64,000 nt of DNA from Mangrovibacter phragmitis (GTDB lineage Bacteria; Pseudomonadota; Gammaproteobacteria; Enterobacterales; Enterobacteriaceae). The notes under the pieces are model-generated. The model was not told where the DNA came from and made no database searches. It worked only from the letters and a program-made list of their open reading frames with translations. Positions 9,891 to 19,066 of this stretch are shown piece by piece (position 1 is the first letter of the stretch; each line of letters opens with the position of its first letter). The DNA is taken from positions 434,001-498,000 of the forward strand of contig NZ_LYRP01000001.1 in NCBI RefSeq assembly GCF_001655675.1. Direction: 5' to 3'. A program made the translations under genes and the position numbers.

Positions 9891-10181
9891 AAAGTAGGGC
9901 TTACCCTGCACTCCAAATGTAAAAAGGATGTTTATCCTAACAATAAATTATAACTATTGGTTAATTTTTACCTAAGCTTGCAATAAAACCCTCATTTTTC
10001 TGCAGGATAATTAACAATGCAATTGAAAATTAAGTTATCCGTAAATTAACGACCTGAGTCACATAATTTATTTTTTTACTATCTAAAATAAATCTCGCTG
10101 ATGATTTCATTATTTAATCAATTCATAACGTTGAAATTTTGCATCCCCATAGTGTTTACAAGGGCGAACAGGAGGTAGCAA

Positions 10182-11138
10182 GTGACCATTGCTATTGTCA
10201 TAGGCACACACGGTTGGGCAGCTGAGCAATTGCTCAAAACTGCCGAAATGTTGCTAGGCGAGCAAGAAAACGTTGGCTGGATCGATTTTGTTCCCGGTGA
10301 AAATGCGGAAACCATTATCGAAAAATACCAGGCTCAATTAGCAAAACTGGAAACTGGGAAAGGCGTCCTTTTTCTTGTGGATACCTGGGGTGGCAGCCCA
10401 TTCAATGCTGCCAGCCGAATTGTTGTTGACAAAGAAAACCACGAGGTCATCGCCGGGGTTAACATCCCGATGCTGGTCGAAACGCTGATGGCGCGTGATG
10501 ATAATCCTTCATTTGATGAACTGGTTAATATCGCGGTGGAAACAGGCCGGGAAGGCGTTAAGGCACTTAAAGCTCAGCCCGTAGCTAAACCCGCGAAACC
10601 AAAACCCGCTGCAGCACCGGCGAAACCCATGACAGACGCCGACTATATGGTTATTGGCCTGGCGCGTATTGATGACCGCCTGATTCACGGACAGGTTGCA
10701 ACACGCTGGACGAAAGAGACCAACGTCAACCGTATTATTGTTGTTAGTGATGAAGTGGCTGCTGATACCGTCCGTAAAACGTTGCTCACCCAGGTAGCCC
10801 CGCCCGGGGTAACTGCCCATGTTGTGGACATTGCAAAAATGATCCGTGTCTACAATAACCCAAAATATGCCGGTGAACGTGTCATGTTGCTGTTCACTAA
10901 CCCAACAGATGTTGAACGCATTGTTGAACAAGGGGTGAAAATCACAACCGTCAATATTGGGGGTATGGCTTATCGGCAAGGGAAAACTCAGGTAAACAAC
11001 GCCGTCTCCGTTGATGAGAAGGATATTGAGGCATTCCGCAAACTAAATGCACGGGGTATTGAGCTGGAAGTACGTAAAGTCTCTAATGACCCGAAACTCA
11101 AGATGATGGAACTCATCAACAAAGTCGGTAAGGAATAA
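10182..11138 (+). CDS. manX: Mannose PTS enzyme IIAB
   Basis: 318 residues; E. coli ManX has 323 and the difference is a shorter Ala/Pro/Lys-rich linker (about 130-150). The IIA domain has the phospho-accepting His10 in IGTHGW and the motif TWGGSPFNAASR. The IIB domain has IGLARIDDRLIHGQVATRW with its active His at about 170. Phosphate passes from HPr to IIA to IIB and then to mannose, glucose, glucosamine or related sugars taken up by ManYZ. The start is GTG at 10182 with a strong AGGAGG. About 290 bp of AT-rich DNA upstream holds the promoter; TGAGTCACA at about 10057 is at best half of a CRP site. Confidence 0.97.
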   Translation: MTIAIVIGTHGWAAEQLLKTAEMLLGEQENVGWIDFVPGENAETIIEKYQAQLAKLETGKGVLFLVDTWGGSPFNAASRIVVDKENHEVIAGVNIPMLVETLMARDDNPSFDELVNIAVETGREGVKALKAQPVAKPAKPKPAAAPAKPMTDADYMVIGLARIDDRLIHGQVATRWTKETNVNRIIVVSDEVAADTVRKTLLTQVAPPGVTAHVVDIAKMIRVYNNPKYAGERVMLLFTNPTDVERIVEQGVKITTVNIGGMAYRQGKTQVNNAVSVDEKDIEAFRKLNARGIELEVRKVSNDPKLKMMELINKVGKE

Positions 11139-11210
11139 TCACGCCCAGGGCCGTCCGCCTTGTGACGACGGTTTCGGTATTCAGTCTGTTTACGTTATAG
11201 GAGAAGTACA

Positions 11211-12011
11211 ATGGAGATTACTACTCTTCAAATTGTGCTGGTGTTTGTTGTCGCTTGTATTGCCGGTATGGAATCCATACTGGATGAATTCCAGTTTCAC
11301 CGGCCTCTTATCGCCTGTACCCTCATTGGGGCCGTACTGGGTGATATGAAAACCGGGATTATCATTGGTGGTACGCTGGAAATGATTGCCCTGGGGTGGA
11401 TGAACATTGGTGCAGCAGTTGCGCCTGACGCAGCACTGGCATCAATTATTTCAACCATTCTGGTTATTGCTGGTCACCAAAGTATCGGTGCAGGTATTGC
11501 TCTGGCAATCCCTCTGGCTGCTGCAGGGCAGGTACTGACTATCATTGTTCGTACCATTACAGTGGGTTTCCAACATGCAGCAGACAGCGCGGCTGAAAAA
11601 GGTAACCTGAGCGCACTTTCCTGGATACACGTTTCAGCTTTACTGCTTCAGGCGATGCGTATCGCTATTCCGGCCGTTATCGTGGCTATTTCTGTCGGAA
11701 CCAGTGAAGTTCAGCACATGCTCAACGCACTGCCAGAAGTTGTCACCAGTGGCCTTAATATTGCCGGTGGCATGATTGTTGTAGTTGGTTATGCGATGGT
11801 CATCAACATGATGCGTGCAGGTTATCTGATGCCGTTCTTCTATTTGGGGTTCGTCACCGCTGCATTCACCAATTTCAACCTTGTTGCACTGGGCGTAATT
11901 GGTGCTGTAATGGCAATTCTCTACATCCAGCTCAGCCCGAAATATAACCGCTCTGCGGCTGCACCTGCGCATACATCTGGCGCAAATGACCTTGATAACG
12001 AACTGGATTAA
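11211..12011 (+). CDS. manY: Mannose PTS enzyme IIC
   Basis: 266 residues, an integral inner-membrane protein of the mannose (splinter) PTS family. Features are the N-terminal IAGMESILDEFQFHRPL, the IIC signature GGTLEMIALGWMNIGAA and several hydrophobic helices, ending in a short polar tail. With ManZ it forms the sugar channel, which in E. coli also serves as a receptor for lambda DNA entry and some class IIa-like bacteriocins. It is the second gene of manXYZ, 72 bp after manX, with GGAGAAGT upstream of the ATG. Confidence 0.97.
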   Translation: MEITTLQIVLVFVVACIAGMESILDEFQFHRPLIACTLIGAVLGDMKTGIIIGGTLEMIALGWMNIGAAVAPDAALASIISTILVIAGHQSIGAGIALAIPLAAAGQVLTIIVRTITVGFQHAADSAAEKGNLSALSWIHVSALLLQAMRIAIPAVIVAISVGTSEVQHMLNALPEVVTSGLNIAGGMIVVVGYAMVINMMRAGYLMPFFYLGFVTAAFTNFNLVALGVIGAVMAILYIQLSPKYNRSAAAPAHTSGANDLDNELD

Positions 12012-12023
12012 TAGGTGAGCGAT

Positions 12024-12875
12024 ATGGTTGACATGACTAAAACGACTACTGAGAAAAAACTCACTCCAGGGGATATTCGTGGCGTATTCATTCGCTCCAA
12101 TCTCTTCCAGGGGTCATGGAACTTTGAACGTATGCAGGCGCTCGGTTTCTGCTTTTCGATGGTGCCGGTGATTCGCCGCCTGTACCCAGAAAACAATGAG
12201 GCACGCCGCCAGGCAATCAAGCGACATCTGGAATTTTTTAACACCCATCCTTATGTTGCAGCACCGGTACTCGGCGTTACGCTGGCAATGGAAGAACAGC
12301 GTGCCAACGGTGCGGAAATCGACGATGCTGCGATTAACGGCATCAAAGTGGGTCTGATGGGACCACTGGCAGGTGTAGGTGACCCGATATTCTGGGGTAC
12401 CGTTCGCCCGGTGTTTGCTGCACTCGGCGCCGGTATTGCTATGAGTGGTAGTCTGCTGGGGCCTGTACTGTTCTTTGTACTGTTTAACCTGGTACGCCTG
12501 CTTACCCGTTATTACGGTGTGGCTTATGGTTACCGCAAAGGTATTGATATTGTTAAAGATATGGGCGGCGGCTTCCTGCAGAAAATGACCGAGGGGGCGT
12601 CTATACTGGGTCTGTTTGTCATGGGTGCGCTAGTTAATAAATGGACCCATGTAAATATCCCCATGGTTGTGTCAAAGATAACCGACCAGACAGGTGCAGA
12701 GAAAGTTACGACGGTACAGAACATTCTTGACCAGCTAATGCCAGGCCTGGTGCCGCTACTGCTCACTTTTGCCTGTATGTGGTTGCTACGCCGTAAAGTT
12801 AACCCACTGTGGATTATTATTGGGTTCTTTGTAATTGGTATTGTTGGTTACGCTATTGGTCTGTTGGGCCTGTAA
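12024..12875 (+). CDS. manZ: Mannose PTS enzyme IID
   Basis: 283 residues, the E. coli length. The family signatures FLRSNLFQGSWNFERMQ-like (here FIRSNLFQGSWNFERMQ), EEQRANGAEIDD and GLMGPLAGVGDPIFWGT are all present, followed by a largely hydrophobic C-terminal half ending in GLLGL. It partners ManY in the membrane. The ATG at 12024 is chosen over an in-frame GTG at 12015 because that GTG lies inside the AGGTGAG ribosome-binding site. Only 12 bases separate it from manY. Confidence 0.97.
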   Translation: MVDMTKTTTEKKLTPGDIRGVFIRSNLFQGSWNFERMQALGFCFSMVPVIRRLYPENNEARRQAIKRHLEFFNTHPYVAAPVLGVTLAMEEQRANGAEIDDAAINGIKVGLMGPLAGVGDPIFWGTVRPVFAALGAGIAMSGSLLGPVLFFVLFNLVRLLTRYYGVAYGYRKGIDIVKDMGGGFLQKMTEGASILGLFVMGALVNKWTHVNIPMVVSKITDQTGAEKVTTVQNILDQLMPGLVPLLLTFACMWLLRRKVNPLWIIIGFFVIGIVGYAIGLLGL

Positions 12876-12887
12876 CTGTAAGACACA

Positions 12888-12909
12888 AGGCCGGGGTGCG
12901 CCCCGGCCT
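12888..12909 (+). terminator. GC-rich hairpin after manZ
   Basis: AGGCCGGGG / CCCCGGCCT with a TGCG tetraloop, 13 bases after the manZ stop. There is no T-run downstream, so it may act as a processing or 3'-stabilising stem and allow some read-through into yobD rather than be a full intrinsic terminator. Confidence 0.55.
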
Positions 12910-12930
12910 GCATGCAGACAGGGATAACCT

Positions 12931-13389
12931 ATGTCGTTTACGGATATCGTCATTCTGGTTTTAACGCTTGCCTTTTTCGCCTTTGCTCTTTACGACGAAA
13001 TACTCATTAACCACCTCAAATCCCCCACTCTGCTCTCGATTCCTTTGCTACGCCGTAGCCGGGCTGACGGAATGATTTTTGTCATTCTGGTCGCCATCCT
13101 TATTGGAAACAACATCCATGCTCATGGCTCAACCTTTACCACATGGTTATTAAGTGCGCTGGCGCTGGTTGGTTTCTATATATTTTGGATAAGAACTCCC
13201 CGGATTCGGTTCAAAAAAGCAGGTTTCTTTTTTAGTGGGTTTTGGACTCCCTACTCGAAAATAACTGCGATGAATTTATCTGAAGATGGAGTACTGGTTT
13301 TTCAGTTAGGCGAACGCCAATTATTGATCTGCGTCAGAAATATAGACGATCTTGAAAAGATATATAAATTTATTGTTAATAATCAATAA
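12931..13389 (+). CDS. yobD: YobD, UPF0266 (DUF986) inner-membrane protein
   Basis: 152 residues with three predicted membrane segments (about 4-22, 46-62 and 70-88), then a cytoplasmic domain ending [20 protein letters not shown] and [15 protein letters not shown], almost the same as in E. coli YobD. The function is unknown. It follows manXYZ by 55 bp across the GC-rich hairpin and could be a distal member of that transcript. A clear terminator comes directly after it. Confidence 0.92.
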   Translation: MSFTDIVILVLTLAFFAFALYDEILINHLKSPTLLSIPLLRRSRADGMIFVILVAILIGNNIHAHGSTFTTWLLSALALVGFYIFWIRTPRIRFKKAGFFFSGFWTPYSKITAMNLSEDGVLVFQLGERQLLICVRNIDDLEKIYKFIVNNQ

Positions 13390-13400
13390 ATTATATATAT

Positions 13401-13449
13401 AGCCTTGTCTATGTATTATACCGTAATGCATAACAAGGCTTATTTTTTA
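13401..13449 (+). terminator. Intrinsic terminator after yobD
   Basis: Stem AGCCTTGT / ACAAGGCT with a long AT-rich loop (13409-13432), followed by TATTTTTTATT. Its position 11 bases after the yobD stop supports its role as the end of the man/yobD transcription unit. Confidence 0.75.
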
Positions 13450-13508
13450 TTCATATTCTGCTGCCGATTCAGTCAACTTCATTAATAGACTATTCTTATT
13501 TACTCACA

Positions 13509-13533
13509 ATTGAAAATAGTTATCATTTTCAAG
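13509..13533. promoter_or_regulatory. Fur-like palindrome upstream of mntP
   Basis: AATTGAAAATAGTTATCATT and the following bases form an imperfect AT-rich palindrome (TGAAAAT...ATTTTCA) resembling a Fur box. In E. coli mntP is known to be activated by MntR and to respond to Fur. Here the site lies about 60-80 bases upstream of the riboswitch, where a promoter is expected. This is a match by eye only. Confidence 0.4.
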
Positions 13534-13579
13534 AAAATATCAATATTGTTTTACTCCCTAAAATTATGTTAAGGTGCGC

Positions 13580-13755
13580 GCATCATTGGGGAGTAGCTGA
13601 TTTCCTTTATTGGGAATGTACGTGTCAACATACTCGTTTAAATAACGTGGCGCGTACGGGCTGTGATCAGCACAGTCAGGCGAGACCAAAGACAGTTATC
13701 GGCGCTGTTTACTGGGGGCGCTGTGCTGGTCTTTGTCAATTCCCCGGTCAGGATG
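13580..13755 (+). promoter_or_regulatory. yybP-ykoY manganese riboswitch of mntP
   Basis: The leader contains the family's entry motif TTGGGGAGTAGCTGATTTCC (13586-13605) and a second conserved segment GCGAGACC near 13680. The pairing segments GACCAAAGAC (13684-13693) and GTCTTTGT near the ribosome-binding site follow. In E. coli the mntP leader of this class binds Mn2+ and frees the ribosome-binding site, raising synthesis of the exporter. The aptamer sits directly in front of mntP, which supports the call. Exact ends are approximate. Confidence 0.85.
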
Positions 13756-13759
13756 CTTT

Positions 13760-14326
13760 ATGAATCTTTCAGCAATGATTCTTCTCGCCCTTGGTATGTC
13801 AATGGACGCATTTGCGGCAGCAATTGGCAAAGGGGCAACTCTCCATAAACCCAAATTCAGCGAAGCGCTGCGTACCGGTATTATCTTTGGTTCTATAGAA
13901 ACACTGACTCCCCTTATTGGTTGGGGATTAGGGCTGGTCGCGAGCCAATTTGTTCTCACCTGGAATCACTGGATTGCCTTCCTGCTATTGCTGTTTCTTG
14001 GTGTGCGCATGCTTATTGAAGGGATCCGTGGCGAAACCGATGATGACGCAGAGCCAATTGCACGCCATAGTTTTTGGCTTTTGGCTACCACCGCTGTGGC
14101 AACCAGCCTGGATGCAATGGCTGTGGGTGTGGGCCTGGCTTTTCTTAATGTCAACATCATCCACATGGCGCTGATGATTGGTTGCGCCACTCTGGTAATG
14201 TCCACACTGGGTATGATGGTTGGCCGCTTTATAGGCCCGCTACTGGGTAAACGGGCTGAAATCCTTGGTGGTCTGGTGCTGATTGGTATCGGGTGTGAAA
14301 TTTTGTGGGCCCATTTTGCGGGTTAA
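13760..14326 (+). CDS. mntP: MntP, manganese efflux pump
   Basis: 188 residues, the E. coli length, with six membrane helices. The two inverted-repeat halves each carry an acidic signature: [15 protein letters not shown] (about 10-24) and [14 protein letters not shown] (about 117-130). It exports Mn2+ across the inner membrane. The ATG at 13760 follows AGGA and matches E. coli (MN-start); an in-frame start 27 bp upstream is inside the riboswitch region. The stop overlaps the rlmA stop on the other strand by four bases. Confidence 0.96.
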   Translation: MNLSAMILLALGMSMDAFAAAIGKGATLHKPKFSEALRTGIIFGSIETLTPLIGWGLGLVASQFVLTWNHWIAFLLLLFLGVRMLIEGIRGETDDDAEPIARHSFWLLATTAVATSLDAMAVGVGLAFLNVNIIHMALMIGCATLVMSTLGMMVGRFIGPLLGKRAEILGGLVLIGIGCEILWAHFAG

Positions 14327-15144
14327 ACCACCTGCTTCCGTTGCCATACCTGAACCAGGAAATCTGCTTTACAGGTAAACGATGCTCTGTCAGCTAACTC
14401 AGCTTTGGTTTCTTCACTGGCATGCCAGGCAAATGGGGTCATCTGTAGCAGCGACCAGGCTTGCAGGCCAGTTAGCTGCAAATTTGTCTGTAATGGCAGT
14501 GATTCTGCCAGCCGGAACCCCGGCAACTGTTCGCTGTGTTCCGGATGCAAACGCACCTGCGGGTAAATCAGTGCCTTAAGTTCATACAAGTGTTTCGGGC
14601 CCGGTGTGGCGGTAATGACGACACCACCGGGTTTGACTACCCGCTGTAACTCCTTACTGTTACAGGGCGCGTAGATGCGCACCACTCCATCCAGGCTGTT
14701 CTCTTCAAATGGCAGGCGCTGGCTGGAGGCGACACAAAAGTGAACAGAATCATAACGTTTGGCAGCCATGCGAATAGCTACTTTTGATACATCAAGCCCG
14801 TAGCAACTGCCCTGCCGTTCGTTGACCCACTGCGCAAACTCACTGGTGTAATACCCTTCGCCACAGCCAATATCCAGCAAAGCGGGCGCGTTTTCTGGCA
14901 ACCAGTGTGCCAGTCGACTGGTGATAAACGATCGCAATGGCTGATAATGCCCGCTGTCCAGAAATTCACGCCGGGCCTGTATCATTTCGGTGTTATCACC
15001 AGGGTCTTTTGACCGTTTGTGATGAACCGGTAATAAATTGATATACCCCTCACGCGCCAGATCAAAACGGTGGCCGGCACTGCATACCATACTTTTATTC
15101 TCGCTGTGTAGTTTCGTGTGGCACAGCGGACACAAATACAACAT
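14323..15144 (-). CDS. rlmA: RlmA(I), 23S rRNA m1G745 methyltransferase
   Basis: 273 residues. The N-terminal zinc finger is visible as CPLCH...CSAGHRFD (about residues 4-28), then [20 protein letters not shown], the SAM-binding motif [15 protein letters not shown] (about 89-103), and [18 protein letters not shown]. The enzyme methylates N1 of G745 in helix 35 of 23S rRNA. The ATG at 15142-15144 with AGGAG upstream is preferred to a TTG five codons earlier. It is convergent with mntP (4-bp stop overlap) and lies 62 bp downstream of the FtsI paralogue on the same strand, as in Salmonella. Confidence 0.95.
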   Translation of the reverse strand: MLYLCPLCHTKLHSENKSMVCSAGHRFDLAREGYINLLPVHHKRSKDPGDNTEMIQARREFLDSGHYQPLRSFITSRLAHWLPENAPALLDIGCGEGYYTSEFAQWVNERQGSCYGLDVSKVAIRMAAKRYDSVHFCVASSQRLPFEENSLDGVVRIYAPCNSKELQRVVKPGGVVITATPGPKHLYELKALIYPQVRLHPEHSEQLPGFRLAESLPLQTNLQLTGLQAWSLLQMTPFAWHASEETKAELADRASFTCKADFLVQVWQRKQVV

Positions 15145-15206
15145 AACCACTCCTGTCAAACTTACTGTGCGCAGTTTACCTGCAAGCCTGCGCGCAGCAA
15201 ATGGTT

Positions 15207-16952
15207 TTACAAGGCGGGATGGCTGTCATCACTGTGCCCAAGGACTATCAGATTAGGATCACCGGCAGGTATACCATCAGGTTCAACATTCTCAAGGCGC
15301 AAAACATCACCCATTATCTGGCTGAATACCGGGGCTGAGACCGCACCGCCATAATACTGGCCGTTTGAAGGGTTATTGATTACCACAACCAGTGCAAAAC
15401 GCGGGTTACTTGCAGGTGCAACCCCGGCAGTGTATGCGATATAATTATCAATATATTTCCCGTCAGGGCCGATTTTTTTCGCCGTCCCCGTTTTAACCGC
15501 AACCCGGTAATTTTTGACTGCGGCCTTAATACCTCCACCACCAGGTAAAGCCACACTTTCCATCATGTGTTCTACTTCATGAACAATCTTTTCTGGCATT
15601 ACGCGTGTACCAACAACCGGTGGGTCGACGCGGGTTATGGAAAGCGGTCGGGAAATACCAAAGCTGCCTATCGTGGCATAGACATGAGCAAGTTGTAGAG
15701 GTGTCACCATCATGCCGTAACCAAATGAGAACGTCGCGCGGTCCAGTTGGCTCCAGAAACGCCGGTTTGGCATGTAGCCTGAACTTTCCCCAGTCAATCC
15801 CAGACCGGTGCTTTGCCCAAAACCAAAAGCCTTATAAGTGGTGATCAAATCCTTTATTGGCATTGCCAGTGATAAGTGCGATACCCCGGTATCACTCGAC
15901 TTTTGCAAAATACCCGTTAGTGATAATTCCGGGTACCAGCCAACATCACGAATACGGTGGCCATCGACAACATAAGGGTGGGTATCAATCACATCATCAG
16001 GTTTGACAATACCCGCTTTTAAAGCAGTCATTATCACCATTGGCTTGACTGTAGAACCGGGTTCAAATGTGTCGCTAATAGCCCGGTTGCGGAAATCATC
16101 CAGTTTCGCGCCGTCACGATTATTTGGGTTATAAGTTGGGTAACTCGCCATAGCCAAAATTTCCCCAGTACGCACGTCAATCAGCACTGATGCCCCCGAA
16201 TCGGCTTTATTCCAGCGAACAGCGTTACTCAACGCATCTTCAGTTACTGTCTGCAACCGTTTGTCGATGCTGAGAATAATGTTATGGGCTGGTGTGCCTG
16301 GCACCTCAGTGATATTTTCCACCACATGCCCATAGCGGTCTTTACGCACCAGCCGCTTTCCTTCTTTGCCGAGTAACTGGCTATTAAAGCTTTTTTCCAC
16401 ACCTTCAATGCCCTGCCCATCTATATTGGTAAAGCCCAACAGGTTTGAGGCGATATGTCCGGAAGGGTAAAAACGGCGCGACTCTTCCCGTAAATTAATT
16501 CCAGGAAGATTCAATTTATCTATCCAGCGAGCCTTTTCAGGATCAACCTGACGGGCAAGGTAGATAAAGCGCCCTTGTGGATCACGGTTGATCCGCCGTG
16601 ACAGCGTATTAAGCGAAATTTTAAGGGCACTGGCCAACGCCTGCCAGCGGTCATTCACCTGAACACCGCCTTTTGCTATAACCGTCTTGGGATCCGCCCA
16701 GATTGCTTCCACCGGAACACTAACTGCCAGTGGGTCACCGTGACGGTCTTCTATCATGCCACGCGGCATGACAATGGGCTCCTCCCGTAACGAACGCATA
16801 TCTTCCTGTTGCACCAACGGCTCGGGTGAAATGATTTGTAACCAGCCAACCCGGCCAAGTAGCAATACCAGGCTCAACAATATAGCAAAGCACAACAACC
16901 CGAAACGCCATGAAATGAAGTTACCCGTTGGCAACACAGGATTTTTCTTCAC
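15207..16952 (-). CDS. Second FtsI-type class B penicillin-binding protein (PBP3SAL-like)
   Basis: 581 residues and clearly FtsI-like throughout: one N-terminal membrane anchor (about 16-36), a pedestal domain, and a transpeptidase domain with STVK (S300-K303) and KTGT (487-490). The SxN motif reads SSD (352-354) where E. coli FtsI has SSN. The authentic ftsI belongs to the mra/dcw cluster, so this is a paralogue. A paralogue at this exact place (rlmA - PBP - cspC) is known in Salmonella as PBP3SAL, which supports septal peptidoglycan synthesis in acidic, intracellular conditions; that role is inferred here. The GTG at 16950-16952 with AGAAGGGA upstream gives the MKKNPVLPTGNFISWRF start; longer starts add a hydrophobic extension without support. 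Confidence 0.9.
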   Translation of the reverse strand: MKKNPVLPTGNFISWRFGLLCFAILLSLVLLLGRVGWLQIISPEPLVQQEDMRSLREEPIVMPRGMIEDRHGDPLAVSVPVEAIWADPKTVIAKGGVQVNDRWQALASALKISLNTLSRRINRDPQGRFIYLARQVDPEKARWIDKLNLPGINLREESRRFYPSGHIASNLLGFTNIDGQGIEGVEKSFNSQLLGKEGKRLVRKDRYGHVVENITEVPGTPAHNIILSIDKRLQTVTEDALSNAVRWNKADSGASVLIDVRTGEILAMASYPTYNPNNRDGAKLDDFRNRAISDTFEPGSTVKPMVIMTALKAGIVKPDDVIDTHPYVVDGHRIRDVGWYPELSLTGILQKSSDTGVSHLSLAMPIKDLITTYKAFGFGQSTGLGLTGESSGYMPNRRFWSQLDRATFSFGYGMMVTPLQLAHVYATIGSFGISRPLSITRVDPPVVGTRVMPEKIVHEVEHMMESVALPGGGGIKAAVKNYRVAVKTGTAKKIGPDGKYIDNYIAYTAGVAPASNPRFALVVVINNPSNGQYYGGAVSAPVFSQIMGDVLRLENVEPDGIPAGDPNLIVLGHSDDSHPAL

Positions 16953-17114
16953 GCATATCCCTTCTGAAACGATAAAAATGACGATGAAATTAAAACCTAA
17001 CCACAATCAGAAAGGGAGAAAACTGTGCTAATACCTTCACGATATTGCAACAAGACACAAACAGAGGCACGCTGTGAAATATTTTGTAACATACGGCCAA
17101 ACAATAGAAAGATA

Positions 17115-17139
17115 AAAGCCCCGCTATAAGCGAGGCTTT
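17115..17139 (-). terminator. Terminator of yobF-cspC
   Basis: On the minus strand AAAGCCTCGCT-TAT-AGCGGGGCTTTT (one mismatch in the stem), ending in a T-rich tract, about 40 bases after the cspC stop. It is read in the direction of cspC transcription. Confidence 0.8.
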
Positions 17140-17177
17140 TGAATTGTGGTGTACTTGCGTGGCTTGCGCCATGCAAC

Positions 17178-17387
17178 TTACAGTGCTACAACGTTAACCG
17201 CTGCCGGGCCTTTCTGACCATCCTGAATTTCGAACTCTACGTTCTGACCTTCAGCCAGAGTTTTGAAGCCATTACCCTGGATTGCAGAGAAGTGCACAAA
17301 CACATCTTTACTGCCATCAGCTGGAGTAATGAAACCAAAACCTTTTGCTTCGTTGAACCACTTAACTTGACCTTTGATCTTTGCCAT
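17178..17387 (-). CDS. cspC: CspC, cold-shock-like RNA-binding protein
   Basis: 69 residues: [20 protein letters not shown] at the start, with RNP1 (KGFGFI) and RNP2 (VFVHFSAI). Apart from a few substitutions it equals E. coli CspC; the VNVVAL end and AKIKG start distinguish it from CspE/CspA. CspC is a constitutively expressed nucleic-acid chaperone that stabilises stress transcripts such as rpoS. It lies 23 bp downstream of yobF on the same strand, behind AAGGAAATTTAGAA. Confidence 0.95.
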   Translation of the reverse strand: MAKIKGQVKWFNEAKGFGFITPADGSKDVFVHFSAIQGNGFKTLAEGQNVEFEIQDGQKGPAAVNVVAL

Positions 17388-17410
17388 TTCTAAATTTCCT
17401 TAGTTTGTTT

Positions 17411-17542
17411 CTACGCCCACAGGCATACCTGAGATAAAACAGAGACATTACTGCTTGAGGCACTAATAAAAGGTTCGGCAGAGAAGTGGTATTCAACGAC
17501 AACGTGTTTACTCAAAACTTCTTTACTGAAAATGCCACACAT
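17411..17542 (-). CDS. yobF: YobF, small stress-induced protein
   Basis: 43 codons read directly from the minus strand: [20 protein letters not shown], then [20 protein letters not shown] and LWA. The first 38 residues align with E. coli YobF (47 residues); the C-terminus differs and is shorter. YobF accumulates under several stresses in E. coli and its function is not known. It heads the yobF-cspC transcript and has a long AT-rich leader upstream. Confidence 0.9.
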   Translation of the reverse strand: MCGIFSKEVLSKHVVVEYHFSAEPFISASSSNVSVLSQVCLWA

Positions 17543-18027
17543 AAACAGAACTGTACCTCGTTTGACTCAAAGTGTTATCACATACAACGTTTATAATGGC
17601 AAGCCATTTTTAAACTTGCATCGATCTACCGCACAAATTCAGTAAGTTAGTTTTCATGAGTGCACAGTTATGCGCAAATACTCATTAAACAAAACTTATG
17701 GTCACGGTTAATTCTGTGACTGTGCAGCTATATTTATGTGACTTTCCTAACATAGACCAATCAGTTCCCTGCGTCCAGCCACTCTCTGAAAATAGATATA
17801 GAAAATTCTACTGGATGATTACAGCGCATACCTATGCAGTTTCAATTTGCTTAACAATACCCGACTCAACGCAATAATGTGATTCAGATTCCATTCTGGA
17901 ACATGCACCAAAATAATGACAATTTAATGAACCTGCATCAAAATAATGCAATTATTTCTTTATCCATGAATAAAGAAAATCAGTTCAGCCGCCAACTGGA
18001 AATATAGAAAAAAGAATATAATTATAA
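17543..18027. other. AT-rich intergenic region upstream of yobF
   Basis: 485 bp without a convincing gene. It should hold the yobF-cspC promoter and leader (minus strand). A short inverted repeat GTCACggttaattctGTGAC is visible near 17701-17720. There is no clear terminator for the hydrolase gene ending at 18028. Nothing else stands out. Confidence 0.5.
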
Positions 18028-19047
18028 TTAGATGTTATTTTTAATTAACTCATGGTACTGACCTATTCTGCAGCATTGGAAATATTTCGAATCTTCTCCT
18101 TTATTTTTCAATGCTTGCAGTAGTTTATCGGGTGGTTCATCAATGGATTCATCGCCAAGTTCAAATACTCCCCAATGGACAGGGATAGCATATGGCTCGC
18201 CGATTTGTTGCCATACTGAAACACTTTCTTCGGGCGACATGTGATGCGGATGCATGAACCATTCTGGTGCATAAGCGCCGACAGGTAAGGCAACCATATC
18301 CGGCTGACCAATGCGCAATACAAAATCAGACAGTTGTGGAAAGTAGCCCGTGTCACCACTGAACCAAAAACGGCAATGGTCGCTTTCAATAACCCATCCA
18401 CACCACAAGGAGCGGTTACGGTTCCAGGGCGTCCTCATGCTCCAGTGTTGGGCTGGTACTGCGGTTAGTACCAGCCCCTGCCAGGTATATGACTGCATCC
18501 AGTCGAGTTCCACAACCTGCTGAATGCCTCGCCGCAAAAACCAGTTTCCCAACCCGAGAGGAACGAAATAACAGGCCTGAGGATGGGTACGCTTTAACTG
18601 GCGGATAGTCGTACTGTCGAGATGGTCATAATGGTTATGAGAAATAACAACAGCACCGATTGGCGGTAACTCAGAAACAGATGTGCAGGGAGGTGTTTTA
18701 CGCACCGGCCCGGCAAAAGAGACCGGTGATGCTCGCTGAGAAAAAACTGGATCAATGAGGATATTAATGCCATTCAGACGGGCAAGCATCGAAGCATGAC
18801 CCAGCCACCAAATCCCATCTTTCTCTGTCGAGAAATCGGCACGCTGCCACCAGGTATGAATAAACGCATCGTAACCTGAGACTGGGGGATGAGGTAACTT
18901 CGCCCGTTTGCGTTCTGCTCGCCATTTATCAAGGTCACCGGGGCGGTGGCTGGCAGCAGAGCCGAGATTCACAAAACCATCAATGCGGTGATGTGCTTTC
19001 CGGTCGTTAAACCAGGGATTTATCCAGGTCATACTGTCAAATGCCAC
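18028..19047 (-). CDS. RomA/NAPE-PLD-like metallo-beta-lactamase-fold hydrolase
   Basis: 339 residues. The MBL-fold metal site is seen in ISHNHYDHLD (about 135-144), an AQHWSMRTPWNRN segment, FSGDTGYFP (asp ligand, about 231-239) and a late VHWG histidine. The layout WWLGHASMLARLNGINILID before the first motif is typical of the RomA / N-acyl-phosphatidylethanolamine phospholipase D-like branch. The substrate in bacteria is unknown. There is no signal peptide. The start is uncertain: GTG at 19047 or ATG at 19032, neither with a strong ribosome-binding site. It lies 19 bp downstream of yebO on the same strand, so likely in one operon. K-12 E. coli has no such gene here. Confidence 0.82.
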   Translation of the reverse strand: MAFDSMTWINPWFNDRKAHHRIDGFVNLGSAASHRPGDLDKWRAERKRAKLPHPPVSGYDAFIHTWWQRADFSTEKDGIWWLGHASMLARLNGINILIDPVFSQRASPVSFAGPVRKTPPCTSVSELPPIGAVVISHNHYDHLDSTTIRQLKRTHPQACYFVPLGLGNWFLRRGIQQVVELDWMQSYTWQGLVLTAVPAQHWSMRTPWNRNRSLWCGWVIESDHCRFWFSGDTGYFPQLSDFVLRIGQPDMVALPVGAYAPEWFMHPHHMSPEESVSVWQQIGEPYAIPVHWGVFELGDESIDEPPDKLLQALKNKGEDSKYFQCCRIGQYHELIKNNI

Positions 19048-19066
19048 CGCTCACAGTGCTCAATAC

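Noticed and set aside
9686-9916. 76-codon minus-strand ORF overlapping the yoaE start
   Set aside because: It begins with TTG without a good ribosome-binding site and runs 59 bases into yoaE. The ATG-started 48-codon ORF in another frame that ends exactly on the yoaE start is the better candidate.
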